Shown: one piece after another, positions 25,067 to 38,230 of the stretch
Position numbering within the stretch: position 1 is the stretch's first letter
Layout of the letters: each line of letters starts with the position of its first letter
Assembly (NCBI GenBank): GCA_945643635.1
Contig: CALZFC010000274.1
Location: 1,223,501-1,287,500 of the forward strand
Direction: 5' to 3'
DNA from: Allodiplogaster sudhausi
Lineage: Eukaryota > Nematoda > Chromadorea > Rhabditida > Diplogasteridae
Length of the DNA stretch: 64,000 nt
The notes under the pieces: model-generated
Seen by the model: only the letters and a program-made list of their open reading frames with translations
Database searches by the model: none
What the model was told of the DNA's origin: nothing
Program-made: the position numbers and the translations under genes

Positions 25067-28000
25067 CTCCAAGCAAACTTGGGCTTTCTTATGTTGGCTG
25101 TCGGATTCAGCATCAAGGGACCCTGAAGACTATCCTTGCTTAGTTTGAAGTCAATCGGATTCAACAAAATTTTCGACATGCTCATCAAGCTATTTGTCTT
25201 TCTTGACTTGTCTTGAATTGACTTGAATTGTCATGGCTTGACTTGTGTTGACTTGACTTGTCTTGACTTGTCTTGACTTGTCTTGACTTGTCTTGACTTG
25301 TCTTGACTTGTCTTGACTTGCTTGACTTGACTTGTCTTGACTTGACTTGACTTGTCTTGACTTGTCTTGACTTGTCTTGACTTGTCTTGACTTGACTTGT
25401 CTTGACTTGAGTTGACTTGTTTTGAATTGTCTTGACTTTCTCCAAGCAAACTTGGGTTTTCTTATTTTGGCTTTCGGATTCATCATCAAGGGAAATTAAA
25501 GACTATCCTTGCTTAGTTTGAAGTCAATCGGATACAAAAATTTTTTCGACATGGTCATCAAGCTAGTTCACGGACCATACTCTCCAAGCAAACTTGGGCT
25601 TTCTTATTTTGGCTGTCGGATTCATCATCAAGATACCCTGAAGACTATCCTTGCTTCGTTTGAAGTCAATCGGATACAAAAATTTTTTCGACATGATCAT
25701 CAAGCTAGTTCACGGACAATAATCTAAAAGCTAACTTGGGCTTTCTTATTTTGGCTTTCGGATTCATCATCAAGGGACCCTGAAGACTATCCTTGCTTCG
25801 TTTGAAGTCAATCGGATACAAAAATTTTTTCGACATGATCATTAAGCTAGTTCACGGACAGTAATCAAAAAGCAAACTTGGGCTTTCTTATTTCGGCTGT
25901 CGGATTCATCATCAAGGGACCCTGAAGACTATCCTTGCTCAGTTTGAAGTCAATCGGATACAAAAATTTTTTCGACATGGTCATCAAGCTAGTTCACGGA
26001 CCATACTCTCCAAGCAAACTTGGGCTTTCTTATGTTGGCTGTCGGATTCATCATCAAGGGACCCTGAAGACTATCCTTGCTTAGTTTGAAGTCAATCGGA
26101 TTCAACAAAATTTTCGACATGCTCATCAAGCTATTTGTCTTTCTTGACTTGTCTTGAATTGACTTGAATTGTCATGGCTTGACTTGTGTTGACTTGACTT
26201 GTCTTGACTTGTCTTGACTTGTCTTGACTTGTCTTGACTTGTCTTGACTTGTCTTGACTTGCTTGACTTGACTTGTCTTGACTTGACTTGACTTGTCTTG
26301 ACTTGTCTTGACTTGTCTTGACTTGTCTTGACTTGTCTTGACTTGTCTTGACTTGACTTGTCTTGACTTGAGTTGACTTGTTTGAATTGTCTTGACTTTC
26401 TCCAAGCAAACTTGGGCTTTCTTATTTTGGCTGTCGGATTCATCATCAAGGGACCCTGTAGACTATCCTTGCTTCGTTTGAAGTCAATCGGATACAAAAA
26501 TTTTTTCGACATGATCATTAAGCTAGTTCACGGACAGTAATCTAAAAGCAAACTTGGGCTTTCTTATTTCGGCTGTCGGATTCATCATCAAGGGACCCTG
26601 AAGACTATCCTTGCTCAGTTTGAAGTCAATCGGATACAAAAATTTTGTCGACTTGGTCGTCAAGCTAGTTCACGGACAGTAATCTAAAGCAAACTTGGGC
26701 TTTCTTATTTCGGCTGTCGGATTCATCATCAAGGGACCCTGAAGACTATCCTTGCTCAGTTTGAAGTCAATCGGATACAAAAATTTTGTCGACTTGGTCG
26801 TCAAGCTAGTTCACGGACCATACTCTCCAAGCAAACTTGGGCTTTCTTATTTTGGCTTTCGGATTCATCATCAAGGGAAATTAAAGACTATCCTTGCTTA
26901 GTTTGAAGTCAATCGGATACAAAAATTTTTCGACATGGTCATCAAGCTAGTTCACGGACCATACTCTCCAAGCAAACTTGGGCTTTCTTATTTTGGCTGT
27001 CGGATTCATCATCAAGATACCCTGAAGACTATCCTTGCTTCGTTTGAAGTCAATCGGATACAAAAATTTTTTCGACATGATCATCAAGCTAGTTCACGGA
27101 CAATAATCTAAAAGCTAACTTGGGCTTTCTTATTTTGGCTTTCGGATTCATCATCAAGGGACCCTGAAGACTATCCTTGCTTCGTTTGAAGTCAATCGGA
27201 TACAAAAATTTTTTCGACATGGTCATCAAGCTAGTTCACGGACCATAATCTCCAAGCAAACTTGGGCTTTCTAATTCTGGCTTTCGGATTCATCATCAAG
27301 GGAACCTAAAGACTATCCTTGCTTAGTTTGAAGTCAAGCGGATTCAACAAAATTTTCGACATGGTCATCAAGCTGTTTTTCTTTCTTGACTTGTCTTGAC
27401 TTGACTTGAATTGTCTTGACTTGACTTGTCTTGACTTGTTTTGACTTGACTTGTCTTGACTTGACTTGTCTTGACTTGTCTTGACTTGCTTGACTTGTCT
27501 TGACTTGACTTGACTTGTCTTGACTTGTCTTGACGACTTGACTTGTCTTGACTTGACTTGACTTGTCTTGACTTGTCTTGACTTGACTTGTCTTGACTTG
27601 TCTTGACTTGACTTGTCTTGACTTGTCCTGACTTGTCTTGTCTTGTCTTGACTTGACTTGTTTTGAATTGTCTTGACTTTCTCCAAGCAAACTTGGGCTT
27701 TCTTATGTTGGCTGTCGGATTCATCATCAAGGGACCCTGAAGACTATCCTTGCTTAGTTTGAAGTCAATCGGATTCAACAAAATTTTCGACATGCTCATC
27801 AAGCTATTTGTCTTTCTTGACTTGTCTTGAATTGACTTGAATTGTCATGGCTTGACTTGTGTTGACTTGACTTGTCTTGACTTGTCTTGACTTGTCTTGA
27901 CTTGTCTTGACTTGTCTTGACTTGCTTGACTTGACTTGTCTTGACTTGACTTGACTTGTCTTGACTTGTCTTGACTTGTCTTGACTTGACTTGTCTTGAC

Positions 28001-31000
28001 TTGAGTTGACTTGTTTTGAATTGTCTTGACTTTCTCCAAGCAAACTTGGGCTTTCTTATTTTGGCTGTCGGATTCATCATCAAGGGACCCTGTAGACTAT
28101 CCTTGCTTCGTTTGAAGTCAATCGGATACAAAAATTTTTTCGACATGGTCATCAAGCTAGTTCACGGACCATACTCTCCAAGCAAACTTGGGCTTTCTTA
28201 TTTTGGCTGTCGGATTCATCATCAAGATACCCTGAAGACTATCCTTGCTTCGTTTGAAGTCAATCGGATACAAAAATTTTTTCGACATGATCATCAAGCT
28301 AGTTCACGGACAGTAATCAAAAAGCAAACTTGGGCTTTCTTATTTCGGCTGTCGGATTCATCATCAAGGGACCCTGAAGACTATCCTTGCTTCGTTTGAA
28401 GTCAATCGGATACAAAAATTTTTTCGACATGATCATTAAGCTAGTTCACGGACAGTAATCAAAAAGCAAACTTGGGCTTTCTTATTTTGGCTTTCGGATT
28501 CATCATCAAGGGAAATTAAAGACTATCCTTGCTTTGAAGTCAATCGGATACAAAAATTTTTTCGACATGGTCATCAAGCTAGTTCACGGACCATACTCTC
28601 CAAGCAAACTTGGGCTTTCTTATGTTGGCTGTCGGATTCATCATCAAGGGACCCTGAAGACTATCCTTGCTTAGTTTGAAGTCAATCGGATTCAACAAAA
28701 TTTTCGACATGCTCATCAAGCTATTTGTCTTTCTTGACTTGTCTTGAATTGACTTGAATTGTCATGGCTTGACTTGTGTTGACTTGACTTGTCTTGACTT
28801 GTCTTGACTTGTCTTGACTTGTCTTGACTTGTCTTGACTTGCTTGACTTGACTTGTCTTGACTTGACTTGACTTGTCTTGACTTGTCTTGACTTGTCTTG
28901 ACTTGTCTTGACTTGACTTGTCTTGACTTGAGTTGACTTGAGTTGACTTGTTTTGAATTGTCTTGACTTTCTCCAAGCAAACTTGGGCTTTCTTATTTTG
29001 GCTGTCGGATTCATCATCAAGGGACCCTGTAGACTATCCTTGCTTCGTTTGAAGTCAATCGGATACAAAAATTTTTTCGACATGATCATTAAGCTAGTTC
29101 ACGGACAGTAATCTAAAAGCAAACTTGGGCTTTCTTATTTCGGCTGTCGGATTCATCATCAAGGGACCCTGAAGACTATCCTTGCTCAGTTTGAAGTCAA
29201 TCGGATACAAAAATTTTGTCGACTTGGTCGTCAAGCTAGTTCACGGACCATACTCTCCAAGCAAACTTGGGCTTTCTTATTTTGGCTTTCGGATTCATCA
29301 TCAAGGGAAATTAAAGACTATCCTTGCTTAGTTTGAAGTCAATCGGATACAAAAATTTTTTCGACATGGTCATCAAGCTAGTTCACGGACCATACTCTCC
29401 AAGCAAACTTGGGCTTTCTTATTTTGGCTGTCGGATTCATCATCAAGATACCCTGAAGACTGTCCTTGCTTCGTTTGAAGTCAATCGGATACAAAAATTT
29501 TTTCGACATGATCATCAAGCTAGTTCACGGACAGTAATCAAAAAGCAAACTTGGGCTTTCTTATTTCGGCTGTCGGATTCATCATCAAGGGACCCTGAAG
29601 ACTATCCTTGCTTCGTTTGAAGTCAATCGGATACAAAAATTTTTTCGACATGATCATTAAGCTAGTTCACGGACAGTAATCAAAAAGCAAACTTGGGCTT
29701 TCTTATTTTGGCTTTCGGATTCATCATCAAGGGAAATTAAAGACTATCCTTGCTTTGAAGTCAATCGGATACAAAAATTTTTTCGACATGGTCATCAAGC
29801 TAGTTCACGGACCATACTCTCCAAGCAAACTTGGGCTTTCTTATGTTGGCTGTCGGATTCATCATCAAGGGACCCTGAAGACTATCCTTGCTTAGTTTGA
29901 AGTCAATCGGATTCAACAAAATTTTCGACATGCTCATCAAGCTATTTGTCTTTCTTGACTTGTCTTGAATTGACTTGAATTGTCATGGCTTGACTTGTGT
30001 TGACTTGACTTGTCTTGACTTGTCTTGACTTGTCTTGACTTGTCTTGACTTGCTTGACTTGACTTGTCTTGACTTGACTTGACTTGTCTTGACTTGTCTT
30101 GACTTGTCTTGACTTGTCTTGACTTGACTTGTCTTGACTTGAGTTGACTTGAGTTGACTTGTTTTGAATTGTCTTGACTTTCTCCAAGCAAACTTGGGCT
30201 TTCTTATTTTGGCTGTCGGATTCATCATCAAGGGACCCTGTAGACTATCCTTGCTTCGTTTGAAGTCAATCGGATACAAAAATTTTTTCGACATGATCAT
30301 TAAGCTAGTTCACGGACAGTAATCTAAAAGCAAACTTGGGCTTTCTTATTTCGGCTGTCGGATTCATCATCAAGGGACCCTGAAGACTATCCTTGCTCAG
30401 TTTGAAGTCAATCGGATACAAAAATTTTGTCGACTTGGTCGTCAAGCTAGTTCACGGACCATACTCTCCAAGCAAACTTGGGCTTTCTTATTTTGGCTTT
30501 CGGATTCATCATCAAGGGAAATTAAAGACTATCCTTGCTTAGTTTGAAGTCAATCGGATACAAAAATTTTTTCGACATGGTCATCAAGCTAGTTCACGGA
30601 CCATACTCTCCAAGCAAACTTGGGCTTTCTTATTTTGGCTTTCGGATTCATCATCAAGGGACCCTGAAGACTATCCTTGCTTCGTTTGAAGTCAATCGGA
30701 TACAAAAATTTTTTCGACATGGTCATCAAGCTAGTTCACGGACCATAATCTCCAAGCAAACTTGGGCTTTCTAATTCTGGCTTTCGGATTCATCATCAAG
30801 GGAACCTAAAGACTATCCTTGCTTAGTTTGAAGTCAAGCGGATTCAACAAAATGTTCGACATGGTCATCAAGCTGTTTTTCTTTCTTGACTTGTCTTGAC
30901 TTGACTTGAATTGTCTTGACTTGACTTGTCTTGACTTGTTTTGACTTGACTTGTCTTGACTTGACTTGACTTGTCTTGACTTGTCTTGACTTGTCTTGAC

Positions 31001-34000
31001 TTGTCTTGACTTGTCTTGACTTGTCTTGACTTGCTTGACTTGACTTGTCTTGACTTGACTTGACTTGTCTTGACTTGTCTTGACTTTCTCCAAGCAAACT
31101 TGGGCTTTCTTATGTTGGCTGTCGGATTCATCATCAAGGGACCCTGAAGACTATCCTTGCTTAGTTTGAAGTCAATCGGATTCAACAAAATTTTCGACAT
31201 GCTCATCAAGCTATTTGTCTTTCTTGACTTGTCTTGAATTGACTTGAATTGTCATGGCTTGACTTGTGTTGACTTGACTTGTCTTGACTTGTCTTGACTT
31301 GTCTTGACTTGTCTTGACTTGTCTTGACTTGCTTGACTTGACTTGTCTTGACTTGACTTGACTTGTCTTGACTTGTCTTGACTTGTCTTGACTTGTCTTG
31401 ACTTGACTTCTCTTGACTTGAGTTGACTTGAGTTGACTTGTTTTGAATTGTCTTGACTTTCTCCAAGCAAACTTGGGCTTTCTTATTTTGGCTGTCGGAT
31501 TCATCATCAAGGGACCCTGAAGACTATCCTTGCTTAGTTTGAAGTCAATCGGATTCAACAAAATTTTCGACATGCTCATCAAGCTATTTGTCTTTCTTGA
31601 CTTGTCTTGAATTGACTTGAATTGTCATGGCTTGACTTGTGTTGACTTGACTTGTCTTGACTTGTCTTGACTTGTCTTGACTTGTCTTGACTTGTCTTGA
31701 CTTGCTTGACTTGACTTGTCTTGACTTGACTTGACTTGTCTTGACTTGTCTTGACTTGTCTTGACTTGACTTGTCTTGACTTGAGTTGACTTGTTTTGAA
31801 TTGTCTTGACTTTCTCCAAGCAAACTTGGGCTTTCTTATTTTGGCTGTCGGATTCATCATCAAGGGACCCTGTAGACTATCCTTGCTTCGTTTGAAGTCA
31901 ATCGGATACAAAAAATTTTTCGACATGATCATTAAGCTAGTTCACGGACAGTAATCTAAAAGCAAACTTGGGCTTTCTTATTTCGGCTGTCGGATTCATC
32001 ATCAAGGGACCCTGAAGACTATCCTTGCTCAGTTTGAAGTCAATCGGATACAAAAATTTTGTCGACTTGGTCGTCAAGCTAGTTCACGGACCATACTCTC
32101 CAAGCAAACTTGGGCTTTCTTATTTTGGCTTTCGGATTCATCATCAAGGGAAATTAAAGACTATCCTTGCTTAGTTTGAAGTCAATCGGATACAAAAATT
32201 TTTTCGACATGGTCATCAAGCTAGTTCACGGACCATACTCTCCAAGCAAACTTGGGCTTTCTTATTTTGGCTGTCGGATTCATCATCAAGATACCCTGAA
32301 GACTATCCTTGCTTCGTTTGAAGTCAATCGGATACAAAAATTTTTTCGACATGATCATCAAGCTAGTTCACGGACAGTAATCAAAAAGCAAACTTGGGCT
32401 TTCTTATTTCGGCTGTCGGATTCATCATCAAGGGACCCTGAAGACTATCCTTGCTCAGTTTGAAGTCAATCGGATACAAAAATTTTGTCGACTTGGTCGT
32501 CAAGCTAGTTCACGGACCATACTCTCCAAGCAAACTTGGGCTTTCTTATTTTGGCTTTCGGATTCATCATCAAGGGAAATTAAAGACTATCCTTGCTTTG
32601 AAGTCAATCGGATACAAAAATTTTTTCGACATGGTCATCAAGCTAGTTCACGGACCATACTCTCCAAGCAAACTTGGGCTTTCTTATGTTGGCTGTCGGA
32701 TTCATCATCAAGGGACCCTGAAGACTATCCTTGCTTAGTTTGAAGTCAATCGGATTCAACAAAATTTTCGACATGCTCATCAAGCTATTTGTCTTTCTTG
32801 ACTTGTCTTGAATTGACTTGAATTGTCATGGCTTGACTTGTGTTGACTTGACTTGTCTTGACTTGTCTTGACTTGTCTTGACTTGTCTTGACTTGCTTGA
32901 CTTGACTTGTCTTGACTTGACTTGACTTGTCTTGACTTGTCTTGACTTGTCTTGACTTGTCTTGACTTGACTTGTCTTGACTTCAGTTGACTTGAGTTGA
33001 CTTGTTTTGAATTGTCTTGACTTTCTCCAAGCAAACTTGGGCTTTCTTATTTTGGCTGTCGGATTCATCATCAAGGGACCCTGTAGACTATCCTTGCTTC
33101 GTTTGAAGTCAATCGGATACAAAAATTTTTTCGACATGATCATTAAGCTAGTTCACGGACAGTAATCTAAAAGCAAACTTGGGCTTTCTTATTTCGGCTG
33201 TCGGATTCATCATCAAGGGACCCTGAAGACTATCCTTGCTCAGTTTGAAGTCAATCGGATACAAAAATTTTGTCGACTTGGTCGTCAAGCTAGTTCACGG
33301 ACCATACTCTCCAAGCAAACTTGGGCTTTCTTATTTTGGCTTTCGGATTCATCATCAAGGGAAATTAAAGACTATCCTTGCTTAGTTTGAAGTTAATCGG
33401 ATACAAAAATTTTTTCGACATGGTCATCAAGCTAGTTCACGGACCATACTCTCCAAGCAAACTTGGGCTTTCTTATTTTGGCTTTCGGATTCATCATCAA
33501 GGGACCCTGAAGACTATCCTTGCTTCGTTTGAAGTCAATCGGATACAAAAATTTTTTCGACATGGTCATCAAGCTAGTTCACGGACCATAATCTCCAAGC
33601 AAACTTGGGCTTTCTAATTCTGGCTTTCGGATTCATCATCAAGGGAACCTAAAGACTATCCTTGCTTAGTTTGAAGTCAAGCGGATTCAACAAAATGTTC
33701 GACATGGTCATCAAGCTGTTTTTCTTTCTTGACTTGTCTTGACTTGACTTGAATTGTCTTGACTTGACTTGTCTTGACTTGTTTTGACTTGACTTGTCTT
33801 GACTTGACTTGACTTGTCTTGACTTGTCTTGACTTGTCTTGACTTGTCTTGACTTGTCTTGACTTGCTTGACTTGACTTGTCTTGACTTGACTTGACTTG
33901 TCTTGACTTGTCTTGACTTTCTCCAAGCAAACTTGGGCTTTCTTATGTTGGCTGTCGGATTCATCATCAAGGGACCCTGAAGACTATCCTTGCTTAGTTT

Positions 34001-36491
34001 GAAGTCAATCGGATTCAACAAAATTTTCGACATGCTCATCAAGCTATTTGTCTTTCTTGACTTGTCTTGAATTGACTTGAATTGTCATGGCTTGACTTGT
34101 GTTGACTTGACTTGTCTTGACTTGTCTTGACTTGTCTTGACTTGTCTTGACTTGTCTTGACTTGTCTTGACTTGTCTTGACTTGCTTGACTTGACTTGTC
34201 TTGACTTGACTTGACTTGTCTTGACTTGTCTTGACTTGTCTTGACTTGACTTGTCTTGACTTGAGTTGACTTGTTTTGAATTGTCTTGACTTTCTCCAAG
34301 CAAACTTGGGCTTTCTTATTTTGGCTGTCGGATTCATCATCAAGGGACCCTGTAGACTATCCTTGCTTCGTTTGAAGTCAATCGGATACAAAAATTTTTT
34401 CGACATGATCATTAAGCTAGTTCACGGACAGTAATCTAAAAGCAAACTTGGGCTTTCTTATTTCGGCTGTCGGATTCATCATCAAGGGACCCTGAAGACT
34501 ATCCTTGCTCAGTTTGAAGTCAATCGGATACAAAAATTTTGTCGACTTGGTCGTCAAGCTAGTTCACGGACCATACTCTCCAAGCAAACTTGGGTTTTCT
34601 TATTTTGGCTTTCGGATTCATCATCAAGGGAAATTAAAGACTATCCTTGCTTAGTTTGAAGTCAATCGGATACAAAAATTTTTTCGACATGGTCATCAAG
34701 CTAGTTCACGGACCATACTCTCCAAGCAAACTTGGGCTTTCTTATTTTGGCTGTCGGATTCATCATCAAGATACCCTGAAGACTATCCTTGCTTCGTTTG
34801 AAGTCAATCGGATACAAAAATTTTTTCGACATGATCATCAAGCTAGTTCACGGACAATAATCTAAAAGCTAACTTGGGCTTTCTTATTTTGGCTTTCGGA
34901 TTCATCATCAAGGGACCCTGAAGACTATCCTTGCTTCGTTTGAAGTCAATCGGATACAAAAATTTTTTCGACATGATCATTAAGCTAGTTCACGGACAGT
35001 AATCAAAAAGCAAACTTGGGCTTTCTTATTTCGGCTGTCGGATTCATCATCAAGGGACCCTGAAGACTATCCTTGCTCAGTTTGAAGTCAATCGGATACA
35101 AAAATTTTGTCGACTTGGTCGTCAAGCTAGTTCACGGACCATACTCTCCAAGCAAACTTGGGCTTTCTTATTTTGGCTTTCGGATTCATCATCAAGGGAA
35201 ATTAAAGACTATCCTTGCTTTGAAGTCAATCGGATACAAAAATTTTTTCGACATGGTCATCAAGCTAGTTCACGGACCATACTCTCCAAGCAAACTTGGG
35301 CTTTCTTATGTTGGCTGTCGGATTCATCATCAAGGGACCCTGAAGACTATCCTTGCTTAGTTTGAAGTCAATCGGATTCAACAAAATTTTCGACATGCTC
35401 ATCAAGCTATTTGTCTTTCTTGACTTGTCTTGAATTGACTTGAATTGTCATGGCTTGACTTGTGTTGACTTGACTTGTCTTGACTTGTCTTGACTTGTCT
35501 TGACTTGTCTTGACTTGTCTTGACTTGCTTGACTTGACTTGTCTTGACTTGACTTGACTTGTCTTGACTTGTCTTGACTTGTCTTGACTTGTCTTGACTT
35601 GTCTTGACTTGACTTGTCTTGACTTGAGTTGACTTGTTTTGAATTGTCTTGACTTTCTCCAAGCAAACTTGGGCTTTCTTATTTTGGCTGTCGGATTCAT
35701 CATCAAGGGACCCTGTAGACTATCCTTGCTTCGTTTGAAGTCAATCGGATACAAAAATTTTTTCGACATGATCATTAAGCTAGTTCACGGACAGTAATCT
35801 AAAAGCAAACTTGGGCTTTCTTATTTCGGCTGTCGGATTCATCATCAAGGGACCCTGAAGACTATCCTTGCTCAGTTTGAAGTCAATCGGATACAAAAAT
35901 TTTGTCGACTTGGTCGTCAAGCTAGTTCACGGACCATACTCTCCAAGCAAACTTGGGCTTTCTTATTTTGGCTTTCGGATTCATCATCAAGGGAAATTAA
36001 AGACTATCCTTGCTTAGTTTGAAGTCAATCGGATACAAAAATTTTTTCGACATGGTCATCAAGCTAGTTCACGGACCATACTCTCCAAGCAAACTTGGGC
36101 TTTCTTATTTTTGCTGTCGGATTCATCATCAAGATACCCTGAAGACTATCCTTGCTTCGTTTGAAGTCAATCGGATACAAAAATTTTTTCGACATGATCA
36201 TCAAGCTAGTTCACGGACAATAATCTAAAAGCTAACTTGGGCTTTCTTATTTTGGCTTTCGGATTCATCATCAAGGGACCCTGAAGACTATCCTTGCTTC
36301 GTTTGAAGTCAATCGGATACAAAAATTTTTTCGACATGGTCATCAAGCTAGTTCACGGACCATAATCTCCAAGCAAACTTGGGCTTTCTAATTCTGGCTT
36401 TCGGATTCATCATCAAGGGAACCTAAAGACTATCCTTGCTTAGTTTGAAGTCAAGCGGATTCAACAAAATTTTCGACATGGTCATCAAGCT

Positions 36492-38230
36492 GTTTTTCTT
36501 TCTTGACTTGTCTTGACTTGACTTGAATTGTCTTGACTTGACTTGTCTTGACTTGTTTTGACTTGACTTGTCTTGACTTGACTTGTCTTGACTTGTCTTG
36601 ACTTGCTTGACTTGTCTTGACTTGACTTGACTTGTCTTGACTTGTCTTGACGACTTGACTTGTCTTGACTTGACTTGACTTGTCTTGTCTTGTCTTGACT
36701 TGACTTGTTTTGAATTGTCTTGACTTTCTCCAAGCAAACTTGGGCTTTCTTATGTTGGCTGTCGGATTCATCATCAAGGGACCCTGTAGACTATCCTTGC
36801 TTAGTTTGAAGTCAATCGGATTCAACAAAATTTTCGACATGCTCATCAAACTATTTGTCTTTCTTGACTTGTCTTGAATTGACTTGAATTGTCATGGCTT
36901 GACTTGTGTAGACTTGACTTGTCTTGACTTGTCTTGACTTGTCTTGACTTGTCTTGACTTGCTTGACTTGACTTGTCTTGACTTGACTTGACTTGTCTTG
37001 ACTTGTCTTGACTTGTCTTGACTTGTCTTGACTTGACTTGTCTTGACTTGAGTTGACTTGTTTTGAATTGTCTTGACTTTCTCCAAGCAAACTTGGGCTT
37101 TCTTATTTTGGCTGTCGGATTCATCATCAAGGGACCCTGTAGACTATCCTTGCTTCGTTTGAAGTCAATCGGATACAAAAATTTTTTCGACATGATCATT
37201 AAGCTAGTTCACGGACAGTAATCTAAAAGCAAACTTGGGCTTTCTTATTTCGGCTGTCGGATTCATCATCAAGGGACCCTGAAGACTATCCTTGCTCAGT
37301 TTGAAGTCAATCGGATACAAAAATTTTGTCGACTTGGTCGTCAAGCTAGTTCACGGACCATACTCTCCAAGCAAACTTGGGCTTTCTTATTTTGGCTTTC
37401 GGATTCATCATCAAGGGAAATTAAAGACTATCCTTGCTTAGTTTGAAGTCAATCGGATACAAAAATTTTTTCGACATGGTCATCAAGCTAGTTCACGGAC
37501 CATAATCTCCAAGCAAACTTGGGCTTTCTAATTCTGGCTTTCGGATTCATCATCAAGGGAACCTAAAGACTATCCTTGCTTAGTTTGAAGTCAAGCGGAT
37601 TCAACAAAATTTTCGACATGGTCATCAAGCTGTTTTTCTTTCTTGACTTGTCTTGACTTGACTTGAATTGTCTTGACTTGACTTGTCTTGACTTGTTTTG
37701 ACTTGACTTGTCTTGACTTGACTTGTCTTGACTTGTCTTGACTTGCTTGACTTGTCTTGACTTGACTTGACTTGTCTTGACTTGTCTTGACGACTTGACT
37801 TGTCTTGACTTGACTTGACTTGTCTTGTCTTGTCTTGACTTGACTTGTTTTGAATTGTCTTGACTTTCTCCAAGCAAACTTGGGCTTTCTTATGTTGGCT
37901 GTCGGATTCATCATCAAGGGACCCTGAAGACTATCCTTGCTTAGTTTGAAGTCAATCGGATTCAACAAAATTTTCGACATGCTCATCAAGCTATTTGTCT
38001 TTCTTGACTTGTCTTGAATTGACTTGAATTGTCATGGCTTGACTTGTGTAGACTTGACTTGTCTTGACTTGTCTTGACTTGTCTTGACTTGTCTTGACTT
38101 GTCTTGACTTGCTTGACTTGACTTGTCTTGACTTGACTTGACTTGTCTTGACTTGTCTTGACTTGTCTTGACTTGTCTTGACTTGACTTGTCTTGACTTG
38201 AGTTGACTTGTTTTGAATTGTCTTGACTTT
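36492..38230. repeat. Locally duplicated A-B pair (236-bp A blocks)
   Basis: A blocks 36,492-36,727 and 37,632-37,867 are both 236 bp and lack the GTCCTGAC part. The B blocks that follow (36,853 and 37,993) both carry the private CTTGTGTAGACTTG. The spacing is 1,140 bp for both A and B. This is a recent tandem duplication of one A-monomer-B unit. Confidence 0.85.

Larger units (their letters stand above)
21377..38230. repeat. Region IV: mixed A/B higher-order array
   Basis: B blocks: 21,502-21,729; 22,703-22,950; 23,923-24,170; 25,192-25,439; 26,133-26,399; 27,806-28,033; 28,723-28,970; 29,944-30,181; 31,213-31,460; 31,586-31,813; 32,787-33,024; 34,046-34,293; 35,409-35,656; 36,853-37,080; 37,993-38,230. 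A blocks: 24,864-25,066; 27,375-27,680; 30,875-31,087; 33,718-33,920; 36,492-36,727; 37,632-37,867. The order B-B-short A-B recurs with a 6,020-bp offset (22,703 to 28,723; 25,192 to 31,213). A 138-bp monomer form (CTTGCTTTGAAG, lacking four bases) first appears here. Confidence 0.9.
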
